From positions 841,692-905,691 of the forward strand of contig CAJNDS010002301.1 in NCBI GenBank assembly GCA_905221605.1: DNA of 64,000 nt, read 5' to 3'. The notes under the pieces were generated by a model that saw only the letters and a program-made list of their open reading frames with translations, was not told the DNA's origin and made no database searches. The position numbers and the translations under genes were made by a program. Each line of letters opens with the position of its first letter. The first letter of the stretch is position 1. Shown here in pieces: positions 56,074 through 64,000 of this stretch. The stretch is from Symbiodinium natans. Taxonomy: Eukaryota; Sar; Dinophyceae; Suessiales; Symbiodiniaceae.

Positions 56074-59000
56074 TCACGTTCCAGCGGCTCGTTCCTCACC
56101 AAGGAACTCAGCATTCACCACCCAGCCATCCTTGAGGCAATGCTTACAAAGCGTCTTAGCTCTGAGCTGTGAATATCGCAGAACATCACAATCACTGCTT
56201 GCGTGCATACAGTTCCCACCCACTGTTGTATACAAAGTGGCACTCGCAGGAATAACCACCGCTTTCTTTATCCACAGCCATTTATACAGCCGTCGAAAGA
56301 GGCACCATGCCAGTTCCCAGAGTATAATTGCTGCCACCAAATACGCAACAAGGTCTGAATTGTTGACAACCATTTCAATACCTTGAGCCAGAACCATCAC
56401 CGTAGACGTGTTGGCGACCTTGCACACCCCTTCTTCTGAGCAAAAGAATCCAGCCGTGGACACTTCTTCGCCACCAGTTGCCATCCCTTGCAGAGATGCA
56501 GCCACCATCATGACCGCCATTGCAAGCGAGGCTTTTTTCAAGTCAGTCCCTTGTACCAACAGTCGGAGACCCCAAAGTGCCTTTTGCTTTGCGTACACCT
56601 GTCCACTCATCAACTTAGTCAACAGGTCAGCGATCATATACTCACCGCGAAGATGCGCTATCACCATATAACCACGGTCCACCAGAGACCTGACACCGGC
56701 TGCTCGAATTCTCAGGTGTCTTGTCCTCCAGCTTCCAGCAGGATATTGAATGATCGAGCACGTTGAAACCGAATCTGTATACAGCACTTTTTGCAGCGAT
56801 TCTTCACCTGTTCCAACCAAAGCAGCAATTATAGGGGTGCACGACTGAATCATCGTTGCTCCCTCTATGGACGCATGTAATTCAGCTTCAGCTGTACTTA
56901 AAGCCACCGTTGATTGTCTCTGTGTTGCCCACATCACTGGACAGTCACCCCACACCACTACCGCTCCTGAGTGGCTCTTTTCATTTTCACCTGCTGCAAA
57001 GCTGGCATCCGCGTAGGACTCCACCACCTTAACACCTCGTCCATAACGCAACACCTCATTCCTTTCTTTTTCGCATGTTGCGATTGCTCCGAACGTCAAG
57101 CCTAACGTTGGAGTTGCAGCAAGGTATCGGAAAACCTCCTCAGCCTTTTTAACCACAAATCGCGGCCTTCGGAACGCCAAATCAGGTCGAGTTTTGATTG
57201 CCACCCAGAGGAACTCCCCTACGGCACCTTGTGCCGCTCGCAAGGAAGGAATATCCACCTCCTCTTCTTCACCTGGAGTTTCTTTCACCATTGGCAGGTT
57301 ACTTCCTTTTCCAGTTTCATCGATCTGATACCCTCGTCGGTTCAGCAAATCTCTCACAAAGTCCTCCTGGTTGAGAAAGAAGCTGCCATTTCGATACCAG
57401 ATTTGGACACCTAAAAACTTCAGGAATCCATCACCGCAGCCTGGACCACAGAACTCGGGTTCAGAAGTTTTCCACTCCTTCCTAATCTGTTCCAAGGCCT
57501 CCCGGAGCACTGTCATAGTCCCAGCCATCAAAAAATCATCCACGTAAAGACCCATTGTCCCTACCAACTTGCTTGCACCTTCCGGCTTTTCTTGTGCCAT
57601 AATAAGGAACAGACTTGGGTCTGCATTGGACCTCTGAAAGCTCATTGCTTGTCCATCCTTTGACACCCAAGACATACCTTGAAGACGTTGGTCTCGCCAC
57701 TCCACCCATGCTGCAGGACTTTCGGCCAAACCGTACAAGGCCTTCCTCACAATCCACCGCTCCTCTTTTGTGCAAAGACCCAATTTCACCGCCGCCCTTG
57801 GGGGCTGCACCACCACCAAACGCCCTTCTCTTTGCGCCCTATTCATCGGCGCCGTCAGAAAAGCTTTGGAAATGTCTAAGCCAGCGATGATCCACACCAT
57901 ATATGCTGCGTGCCTCACTTGACACCTGAATGTAGTTGAATCTAAACCTGGAGCGTACAGCGAGTGACGACTGAGTGACCTCGGCCCTTCATATTCTGTA
58001 GCTGCCGTTGACGAAATGAAGTTTCCACATGCACAGATACGGGCACGTCGCCTCCCTGTCCCTTGCTTCCGGGTAAACACCACCAGACTGGGAACGTACT
58101 CAATCACCGGTGCATTAGGCTCTTCCGCCAATTTGCCCAGCTTTTCTTGAGTTGTTGGTTCTACCACCTCCAACTCTTTCACCAAAGACGTCACCTCGTC
58201 CGACAATGATTCCCTCCACTTTTCCAGCTCTTGCATGGCTTCCTGTGTAGGGATTGTTTTTGTTTGCAGAAACTCAACCTCCTCTGCTGCCTCAAGCGCA
58301 GTATTTTCTTGTACCATTTGCTGAACTTGAGCTGCTTTGACCAAAAACTTCGATAGCTGTTCCTCAGCCCTTTTTGCTTTAACCAGCCATTCTCTAGTCT
58401 CTGATCCTTTTTCTTCACTCGACTCATTGGCCGATCCATGGAACTCGTCCAAGATGCAACATTCCTGTTCAGCAATTAGGCGTCGAATACTCAAATGCTC
58501 CTCCAGAGCCCATTGATGCGCTTCGAACACAGCGTAGTCGACTTCCTCTGCAAGGTCGTCCAGCGAGGTCTCTTTCAACGTCATTTTTAACCACTTCCTT
58601 TTTTCACCTTCTTCAGCCTGTGGTTCCGGAAGAGGAAACTTGCATTGGAGAAGATAGCACCTATCCTTGTAGCTCAAACGCTCCATAAAAACAGGTGTGT
58701 ACCCTGTCAAGGATACCCTGTTTCCTTTCCAAGGCATAGGGCCATGCAGCTTTCTCGGAAAGAACGACATGAAGTTCCAGTGGATATCCACCAATTTTCC
58801 AGGTAGGACTTTCTTCCCATAAGATTGCTCCACCACTTCAGCTCCTTCCTCTAAAACCTTTTCATCCTCAACCCACAGCTGACCATCTTTATAGTCACCA
58901 AAGCCACACACATAATTGCAGCAATGTTTTTCATTGTGACTATCCCTATGCAATGACACCGGAGCATTGCACGAGATTTGAAGAGCAGAAAATTTGGCTT

Positions 59001-62000
59001 CAGGATTGTGGTGCCTCACGAATGATGCCAAATAACGACATAGCCATGGTCTTCGATGGGTCTCTTTTGTGATACCACACACTCCGCCATGAGTATAGTG
59101 GCCCAACACCAGAGCTCGCGTACTTGTACACCAATTGTTGATACCACCTCTTCGATTCACCCTCTTTGGGTATACAATCCCTTCCAAAAGCTCCTCACAG
59201 TCCACGTAATCATACATAGACCTTTCATACATTGACTTGGCTTTTTGCTCTTCTTTTTCCAACTGTGTTCCATCTTCAGCAGTCCCACTTTTGCAGACCA
59301 AATAAGCATTTTCATGAGGAGAACAGCAAGTCGGCCAATACTCATCACCAGGAACATTGTCCTCGACATCTGCATTTTCTTCCAGCTCCCCCAGACCCTG
59401 CATGTCATCCTCGAAAATTTCCAAGGGCGGACTCTCCCCCCGCTTGCGAAGCAAGCGCAAGGAGCCCACATGACCACGCAGTGAAGAGGCCGGGCTTTTT
59501 TCATTTAACCGATGACGAACTGGAGGATCGCGAGGCGGAGGTAAAGGAGGACCTTCTTCATCAGCGAACCGAAGCGCCGGTTTTTTCCCCTTGAGACGAT
59601 GCTCTGGAGGAGAAGGCTCCTGTTCTTCTACCACCCCTTCCAGCTCCAATTCAGGCGGTTCCTTTATATTGGAAAAAATCGTAGTGCAGGGAAATAACAC
59701 CAGTTCATCCGGATCTTTTGCAGTCCCTTGAGCTTCCACCCAATAACCACCAGGTAGGTCATCGCATGGACCCAAAAGAAGCGCAGGCTGCGTACGATCG
59801 ACCCATTGCCGACCTTTCTTTGTTCCATCCGGACCCAGCAACTCCCACGGACGACGTTTGACTTGAATCTGAGCACCAAAGGGAAGCAATGTTTTAGGAT
59901 TCAACCCCAACTCCCTTTCAGCTTTCTGCCACCGTAACATTGACCAATGGCGAGCAGCCAGTGCCCAGTACGCCGGCCCGAGTCGCGCCTCCTTTAAGAG
60001 CGACCTGACACCACGTTTGAATAAACCCACACATGCTTCAGCGCGCCCATTTGTTTGCGGGACTCCAGGATCACCAGTGGTCCTATATATCAGACGAGTT
60101 TCACAAAAGGACCGGAAGCGTGCATTGACAAACTCCCCCGCTCGATCTGAGTGGATTCTCAACACTGGATACCCATGTCTCTGCAAGCGCACCATCATCC
60201 TTTGAACTGCCGACAAAACAGTTGTTTGCTGTTTGTCCACAATCGGCTCCACCATAACGAAGTTGATCATACGGACAGGTTGGGTCAAGTGGTCCTTCAG
60301 TTCCTTCCAGGATTTTTCAGAAGCTTGGATTTTCAACACCTCTGCCTCCAGAACTGGCGCAGGTTCCACCGGCGCAGAGTCTTCCTCCTCGAAGTTAGCG
60401 ACTGCATCGCCTAACCATTCTCCGACACCAGCACCTTCATCTGCCACCTGATCTTCCACCTCATCCGCATCTTCCTCCTTTTCTGGAGGGCGACCCACAT
60501 TGGGATCCAACATTGGAAATTGATACACACCAATAACAGCGTGTCGTGGCTTCTGCTGGTGAGCATCCTTTGAACACTTGTATGGACCCGCTAAGTCCAA
60601 TGATAAAGTGTAAGCATCCCCATGCTTTCGCCTCAAATGGCGACGCTCTTTTCCAGCAGCAGACACACAGATTTGACAATCACGTCTGAAGGGAATATGC
60701 CCCCTTAGGCAATGGTCACGGAAAGCTCGCTCCTCGGTCGTCAACCTCCGTAACGTCCCTTCTCGTTCTTCTTTTTTTAACACCGTAGCTTCCCGTTCAG
60801 CATCGCTCTCATGCAACCATTGTGCCAACCTGTGACGTATTCTTTTGACCAATCCAAACGCCCATCGCGCCCATATAGAGGACTGTCCAATACGCTCTTC
60901 CAGGGTAGAAGCGAATGTTGCTGACCACGGAACAACCACGCGAACCTGTTCCAACGATTCCCATAGTTCCATATCAGACACCAGGAAAGTCGTAGGTTTC
61001 ACCAGAGCATGTCCCAACGCTCCTTGATCAAAGTGTGCAGCGTACATTCCATAACGCTCACAAAAGCTTTTCACCTCTGGCCAACTCCAGAAGGTAGGAC
61101 TTGAGAGCCCTTCCTGAGAACCATCCACCAGATCCTCAGCACTCAAGACCGTTTTGCCGTTCTGAGAGAAATCTTTCCCTATGAGTTCAGGGTCCCCAGG
61201 GCTTTCCATGCCAAAAAAGACAGAACTCCCATTGATGACTTCAGCAGTTCCACACCTTGAATGCACTGCCACGTCATATAGGAAAAGCATCTTCAGAAGT
61301 AAAACACCATCCTTTTGAGCTAATTCTTGATGTGGCCAAGGAAGACTTTTTAACCCCAACCGTTCAGGCCCACAGCGTCGGCGTAATACAGGTGGACCAC
61401 CGTCTTCACCTCTCAACCTTGACACTGTCCTGCATGGAGGTCCTCCCACCACAGCAACCACCTTTCCTTCAGCCGCCAGATGCAGAAGATACTTCCAGAC
61501 GCTCGAATTATGTAGGTCACCACCTTTTGTCAAATCCAGCTCCAGTACCTCCACATCCCGACTGGGAAAATGCCATTTTTGTTTTCCTGAAAATAGGTGT
61601 ACCACCACCCTTTTTGCTCGTGCCAGCCGTCTCCTTTTATGACGGTTGAAAGGCAACGCCGCAATATCTCCACGTGGCAACAGCTCCATCAGCATATTTT
61701 CTGGTATATCCCCATAATACCACCGAAGAAATCTCCAGCATGCCTGGACGAACTCCTCCTCATTCGCTGACGCTGTCCGCGCTGCGCTTTGCAACGACGT
61801 TTTTACAGCCACCTCGTTGTCCGTATTCGGACACCCTTGAACCATACGTGCCACCTTCAAAGCTTGCTTTGGTGAGCACCAATCCATTTCATCAATGATC
61901 TGAAGCGCCACCTCCTTTTCCAAACAAGGGCACCCATTCAGATCACGAACGCGAAGTTCCCCCAGAACAGGATGTGAGGCTGTGCACTTGCCACCACGCC

Positions 62001-63999
62001 ACTGAACTCTGAGACCAACCAAGGCGCTCGCTTTGCCAATTGGCACTAGTGGATCTACCATTTCAGGAGTTACCAGGGTCCCACCTGGGGTAATACACAT
62101 CTCCCGAGATCCAACAGCTAAAGACACCAACACCTTTTGCTGCGGAAGCTGTTCTCCAGGACGAAGTGATCTGAGAGGATGTGATGCTCCCGAGTCCAAC
62201 ATGCCCATTCCCGAACACTCATTGGTGTCAGAAACCCTGGCCACATGTAGAACGCATACTCCTCGGCCTTCTCCCTGCTTCGGCAACAACGTGGCATCCG
62301 ACGAACCGACTCCACAGTCCGCCCTTCCATTCCTCCATTGAGAATGGGACCAAGACGCACGCTGCCTTTCAGCATGCAAAACCATTTTTTCAGCTGTTTT
62401 GTAATCCATAACCAAACAGCCATGTTCAAACCACAAGAGCTGGTCCAGCGAAGATTTTGCACCCACGTGACACATCCCATTGATCACAGTGAGGTTCGCC
62501 CCAAACTCCAAAATCAACCAGAGAGGGATAATCAGGGGCCCATTGTCTTCCCTAATCAACGTCCCTTTCTCTGTAATCCTCATTGTCACACCACCAAGCG
62601 CGCTTTGCACCATAACAGTAGTGTCTGGTAAACATTCCCATGGAAAAAGCGTCCGCACAAGATGCGTAGCAGCTGTATCCACCAACGCCACTCTCCCTTC
62701 CTGCTGAAGCAGCCCAGAGCCACATAACATTCGAATACTGGGATCCCCGCCTGATGCCGACTGTTCTGATGACAGCTTCATAGATTTCAGCACTTCTAAC
62801 GCTTCAACAAGGACCTGATTGGCCGTTGATGGTGATGAGGGACTTGCAGAACCTTTATCCAATCCCGCATTAGCCGTCTCATCTCCCCCTTCAGCTACCT
62901 CTGCCTTTTTGGCATTTCCCCATTTCGCACCTTTGCCGCCCTTTCCCCCTTTGGGAGAATTCCCTTTAGATCTACTCCTCTCAGGATTTGAGTCCACATT
63001 GGAACTTACACCATCCTTATATGGACATTGCGGCTGCAGATGGCCAACGGCCCCGCACTCAAAACATCTTCCTCGCTCAAGGGAGTCTTTGTCATGGCGG
63101 AATTTGCAGCGAGATCCGAACTTGCAACCTGCATCGGTCTTCCCATATATCCAACAGAAAGGACGTTCACCATCTCCGCTGTACCTTTTTCCTTTCCCTT
63201 TGCCTTTGTCACCCTCCTCTGTCTCGTCACCAGTCCCTTTTTGGGCCTTATTTAACCTGGCCCTTTTCTTGGCGTCCGAGTCCTGCTTCACCTCTTGTTC
63301 ACCAGCACTATGCAATAGCAGTTCAAACTCTGCCTGTAACATTTCAGCTAGTTGTGTCGCAGTTTCAGAGGTCGGCGAGTAGTCCACCCCCAATTTCTCC
63401 CGAAAGGATGCCACTCTGAAATGCACCGTAGGGTGTTTTGCCAGCAACGCGGATGATAAAGCATCCAATCCCTTGATAAGCAAGGTAGCGTCCGGCTCGG
63501 ATGCTCGCAGCTCCCTTAATCGGGAACGCCATTGCGCCCATTGTCGCACTCCCTTAATAGCCTCTGAAATTGAGGTTGCTGAAGATGGTTGCACCAAGAA
63601 GTTCAACATTGTGCTGCGCTCATTTGCTCCACCTGGTTGGTAAACCGTCAGCAATTTGTAAAATATCATCACCGACCCCAACATTCGAGTGGAAACGATC
63701 TCGGTCTTCAATCTCTCCGGGATCGCCTGTAGCAGCAAAGACACCGCTCTCTGCTCCAACAAAACATGCACAGTTTGAACCACCTTGAGCCCTTCCAGCT
63801 CAGTCTTGATGCCCAACCTTTCCAGTGGAGAAACACTCAACCATTTGGCATACGCTTGATATGCCTTTGAGTAGACGCATTGCCACCACACTCTTCCTGT
63901 ATCTGTCAGCGAAGACAACATTGGTTCGATCATTGCGATCCAATCACCCAGTGCCGTCGGATTGCTTGGTGTGTAGTCTGCCAAAGTTGGAAGGCTCAT
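56074..63999 (-). CDS. Ty1/copia-type retrotransposon Gag-Pol polyprotein with two extra enzyme-like domains
   Basis: A single uninterrupted frame of 2641 codons from ATG at 63999 to TGA at 56076-56074. The ATG is one base from the window edge, so the true start may lie further out. Layout by residue: Gag-like 1-250; CCCH and CCHC fingers 282-325; basic GK-rich linker 340-365; protease-like DTAATH 441 and DSGASH 602; C5-methyltransferase-like 796-1012; HHCC and integrase core 1096-1321; acidic and proline-rich linkers; 2OG-Fe(II) oxygenase-like 1620-1790; coiled-coil-like 1870-1935; reverse transcriptase about 1965-2300 with YVDD at 2152; RNase H 2329-2458; hydrophobic and Cys-rich tail 2490-2641. 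PR-IN-RT-RH order is diagnostic of copia rather than gypsy. No introns or stops, unlike the genes nearby, so the insertion is young. Many copia elements are about half this length. Confidence 0.96.
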   Translation of the reverse strand: MSLPTLADYTPSNPTALGDWIAMIEPMLSSLTDTGRVWWQCVYSKAYQAYAKWLSVSPLERLGIKTELEGLKVVQTVHVLLEQRAVSLLLQAIPERLKTEIVSTRMLGSVMIFYKLLTVYQPGGANERSTMLNFLVQPSSATSISEAIKGVRQWAQWRSRLRELRASEPDATLLIKGLDALSSALLAKHPTVHFRVASFREKLGVDYSPTSETATQLAEMLQAEFELLLHSAGEQEVKQDSDAKKRARLNKAQKGTGDETEEGDKGKGKGKRYSGDGERPFCWIYGKTDAGCKFGSRCKFRHDKDSLERGRCFECGAVGHLQPQCPYKDGVSSNVDSNPERSRSKGNSPKGGKGGKGAKWGNAKKAEVAEGGDETANAGLDKGSASPSSPSTANQVLVEALEVLKSMKLSSEQSASGGDPSIRMLCGSGLLQQEGRVALVDTAATHLVRTLFPWECLPDTTVMVQSALGGVTMRITEKGTLIREDNGPLIIPLWLILEFGANLTVINGMCHVGAKSSLDQLLWFEHGCLVMDYKTAEKMVLHAERQRASWSHSQWRNGRADCGVGSSDATLLPKQGEGRGVCVLHVARVSDTNECSGMGMLDSGASHPLRSLRPGEQLPQQKVLVSLAVGSREMCITPGGTLVTPEMVDPLVPIGKASALVGLRVQWRGGKCTASHPVLGELRVRDLNGCPCLEKEVALQIIDEMDWCSPKQALKVARMVQGCPNTDNEVAVKTSLQSAARTASANEEEFVQACWRFLRWYYGDIPENMLMELLPRGDIAALPFNRHKRRRLARAKRVVVHLFSGKQKWHFPSRDVEVLELDLTKGGDLHNSSVWKYLLHLAAEGKVVAVVGGPPCRTVSRLRGEDGGPPVLRRRCGPERLGLKSLPWPHQELAQKDGVLLLKMLFLYDVAVHSRCGTAEVINGSSVFFGMESPGDPELIGKDFSQNGKTVLSAEDLVDGSQEGLSSPTFWSWPEVKSFCERYGMYAAHFDQGALGHALVKPTTFLVSDMELWESLEQVRVVVPWSATFASTLEERIGQSSIWARWAFGLVKRIRHRLAQWLHESDAEREATVLKKEEREGTLRRLTTEERAFRDHCLRGHIPFRRDCQICVSAAGKERRHLRRKHGDAYTLSLDLAGPYKCSKDAHQQKPRHAVIGVYQFPMLDPNVGRPPEKEEDADEVEDQVADEGAGVGEWLGDAVANFEEEDSAPVEPAPVLEAEVLKIQASEKSWKELKDHLTQPVRMINFVMVEPIVDKQQTTVLSAVQRMMVRLQRHGYPVLRIHSDRAGEFVNARFRSFCETRLIYRTTGDPGVPQTNGRAEACVGLFKRGVRSLLKEARLGPAYWALAARHWSMLRWQKAERELGLNPKTLLPFGAQIQVKRRPWELLGPDGTKKGRQWVDRTQPALLLGPCDDLPGGYWVEAQGTAKDPDELVLFPCTTIFSNIKEPPELELEGVVEEQEPSPPEHRLKGKKPALRFADEEGPPLPPPRDPPVRHRLNEKSPASSLRGHVGSLRLLRKRGESPPLEIFEDDMQGLGELEENADVEDNVPGDEYWPTCCSPHENAYLVCKSGTAEDGTQLEKEEQKAKSMYERSMYDYVDCEELLEGIVYPKRVNRRGGINNWCTSTRALVLGHYTHGGVCGITKETHRRPWLCRYLASFVRHHNPEAKFSALQISCNAPVSLHRDSHNEKHCCNYVCGFGDYKDGQLWVEDEKVLEEGAEVVEQSYGKKVLPGKLVDIHWNFMSFFPRKLHGPMPWKGNRVSLTGYTPVFMERLSYKDRCYLLQCKFPLPEPQAEEGEKRKWLKMTLKETSLDDLAEEVDYAVFEAHQWALEEHLSIRRLIAEQECCILDEFHGSANESSEEKGSETREWLVKAKRAEEQLSKFLVKAAQVQQMVQENTALEAAEEVEFLQTKTIPTQEAMQELEKWRESLSDEVTSLVKELEVVEPTTQEKLGKLAEEPNAPVIEYVPSLVVFTRKQGTGRRRARICACGNFISSTAATEYEGPRSLSRHSLYAPGLDSTTFRCQVRHAAYMVWIIAGLDISKAFLTAPMNRAQREGRLVVVQPPRAAVKLGLCTKEERWIVRKALYGLAESPAAWVEWRDQRLQGMSWVSKDGQAMSFQRSNADPSLFLIMAQEKPEGASKLVGTMGLYVDDFLMAGTMTVLREALEQIRKEWKTSEPEFCGPGCGDGFLKFLGVQIWYRNGSFFLNQEDFVRDLLNRRGYQIDETGKGSNLPMVKETPGEEEEVDIPSLRAAQGAVGEFLWVAIKTRPDLAFRRPRFVVKKAEEVFRYLAATPTLGLTFGAIATCEKERNEVLRYGRGVKVVESYADASFAAGENEKSHSGAVVVWGDCPVMWATQRQSTVALSTAEAELHASIEGATMIQSCTPIIAALVGTGEESLQKVLYTDSVSTCSIIQYPAGSWRTRHLRIRAAGVRSLVDRGYMVIAHLRGEYMIADLLTKLMSGQVYAKQKALWGLRLLVQGTDLKKASLAMAVMMVAASLQGMATGGEEVSTAGFFCSEEGVCKVANTSTVMVLAQGIEMVVNNSDLVAYLVAAIILWELAWCLFRRLYKWLWIKKAVVIPASATLYTTVGGNCMHASSDCDVLRYSQLRAKTLCKHCLKDGWVVNAEFLGEERAAGT
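56077..56532 (-). other. C-terminal membrane and Cys-rich tail of the polyprotein
   Basis: After RNase H come a hydrophobic stretch (2490-2507), a longer one (VAYLVAAIILWELAWCLF, 2551-2568) followed by basic and aromatic residues. Then comes CMHASSDCDVL (C2597, H2599, C2604) with CKHC (C2618, C2621). The Cys/His spacing resembles small zinc modules of the YHxxxCxxL...CxxC kind. Copia elements normally end at RNase H. Confidence 0.55.
56605..58110 (-). other. Reverse transcriptase and RNase H domains
   Basis: RT: LDISKAFLTA (D2042), ALYGLAESP, and LYVDDFLMAG (D2154, D2155) supply the catalytic Asp. RNase H: YADASF (D2331), ALSTAEAELHA (E2371), LYTDS (D2409), RTRHLRIR and IADLLTK (D2458). All catalytic acids are present. 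The segment RPDLAFRRPRFVVKKAEEVF lacks about a dozen residues that copia RTs have between DLAF and RPRFV, an apparent in-frame deletion. Confidence 0.9.
58630..59202 (-). other. 2-oxoglutarate/Fe(II) dioxygenase-like domain in the polyprotein
   Basis: HxD at H1684-R-D1686 (VSLHRDSHNE), a core strand NYVCGFGDYKDGQLWVED, then distal H1752 (FFPRKLHGPMPW) and R1761-V-S1763 nine residues on (GNRVSLTGYTP). This is the double-stranded beta-helix signature HxD...H...RxS, where two His and the Asp bind iron and the Arg holds 2-oxoglutarate. It lies between integrase and reverse transcriptase, where copia elements normally have only a linker. Confidence 0.65.
59665..60732 (-). other. Integrase domain of the polyprotein
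   Basis: Zinc-binding H1096-x4-H1101-x6-C1108-x2-C1111, then the catalytic triad D1135 (LSLDLAGPY), D1285 (IHSDRAGEF) and E1321 (QTNGRAEACV), with exactly 35 residues between the second Asp and the Glu. The first two Asp are 149 residues apart, much more than usual, because of an acidic insertion at about 1165-1225. Confidence 0.9.
60964..61617 (-). other. C5-DNA-methyltransferase-like domain in the polyprotein
   Basis: Residues 798-808 VVVHLFSGKQK fit SAM motif I, VLELDL (818-823) motif II and VVGGPPCRTVSRLR (850-863) the catalytic-loop GPPC motif IV. FFGMESPGDPE (928-938) fits the position of motif VI (ENV or ENP), and GHALVKPTTFLV (996-1007) resembles the GxxxxKPTxLWT stretch of some phage enzymes. 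The Glu of motif VI is kept in the form MESP. No QxRxR motif VIII is evident. It may be an active or a decayed methyltransferase fold. Confidence 0.6.
61930..62712 (-). other. Tandem aspartic protease-like units
   Basis: Unit 1 (residues about 430-530) has VDTAATHLVRTLFP then TVMVQSALGGVTMRI and GTLI. Unit 2 (about 580-690) has LDSGASHPLRSLRP then KVLVSLAVGSREMCI and GTLV. The parallel order (D-[TS]-[AG]-A-[TS]-H-x-x-R, a V.V..A.G strand, then GTL) shows they are duplicates. Unit 2 keeps the usual DSGA; unit 1 has DTAA. Confidence 0.75.
63025..63156 (-). other. CCCH and CCHC zinc fingers of the Gag region
   Basis: Residues C282-x9-C292-x5-C298-x3-H302 form a CCCH finger, an RNA-binding type. 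Ten residues later C312-x2-C315-x4-H320-x4-C325 is a retroviral zinc knuckle. Copia Gags usually have only the knuckle. Confidence 0.85.
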
Positions 64000-64000
64000 C

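Noticed and set aside
59232-63419. Several plus-strand open frames of 75-190 codons
   Set aside because: They lie antisense to the copia polyprotein and have no motifs; they reflect its codon bias.
1-64000. CRISPR-like spaced repeats
   Set aside because: The regularly spaced repeats are telomere-type or microsatellite units without unique spacers of constant length, and the genome is eukaryotic.

Overview
The window looks like the end of a dinoflagellate chromosome, most like the Symbiodiniaceae and their relatives. It opens with the C-rich strand of an Arabidopsis-type telomere (CCCTAAA)n, which is how a left chromosome end reads on the + strand. Below it the sequence is peppered with short TTTAGGG-family arrays in both orientations, homopolymer C tracts, microsatellites and small foldback elements. 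At first sight it looks like gene-free subtelomere. It is not: between the repeats sit GC-rich islands of about 25-110 bp that are exons, nearly all on the minus strand, read towards the telomere.

Two genes can be rebuilt exon by exon with matching intron phases. One is a tubulin tyrosine ligase-like (TTLL, polyglutamylase type) gene. Its catalytic core runs from 25300 down to 13655 in at least 21 exons, and it probably has a C-terminal tail down to 12562 and more 5' exons up to about 32400. The other is a protein-L-isoaspartate O-methyltransferase (PIMT/PCMT) gene from 48736 down to about 41484 in at least 12 exons. In 31 introns whose donors I could place, the donor is GC in 16, GT in 11 and GA in 4. 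GC and GA donors are known in dinoflagellates. The introns are largely built from telomere-like repeats, which in places directly supply the TTTAG or CTAAG acceptor.

At least six more minus-strand exon clusters (156-3145, 3542-8634, 32856-34528, 35220-37215, 37631-41376, 49040-53490) have clear coding character but I cannot name the products. An intron-free plus-strand block at 9.1-10.1 kb carries a DEK C-terminal-like segment, a frameshift and a decayed alpha-tubulin-like sequence, so it looks like a retroposed pseudogene.

The last 8 kb is one 2641-codon open frame on the minus strand: a Ty1/copia-type polyprotein. In order it has Gag, CCCH plus CCHC zinc fingers, two protease-like motifs, a C5-methyltransferase-like domain, integrase, a 2-oxoglutarate/Fe(II) dioxygenase-like domain, reverse transcriptase, RNase H, and a C-terminal tail with membrane segments and Cys pairs. 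Its 5' LTR lies beyond the window, and a candidate 3' LTR lies just below 55890.

The most unusual features are (i) genes whose introns consist of telomere-like repeats, and (ii) a retrotransposon that carries both a DNA-methyltransferase-like and a dioxygenase-like domain. All exon calls come from reading by eye; no alignment or RNA evidence was available.
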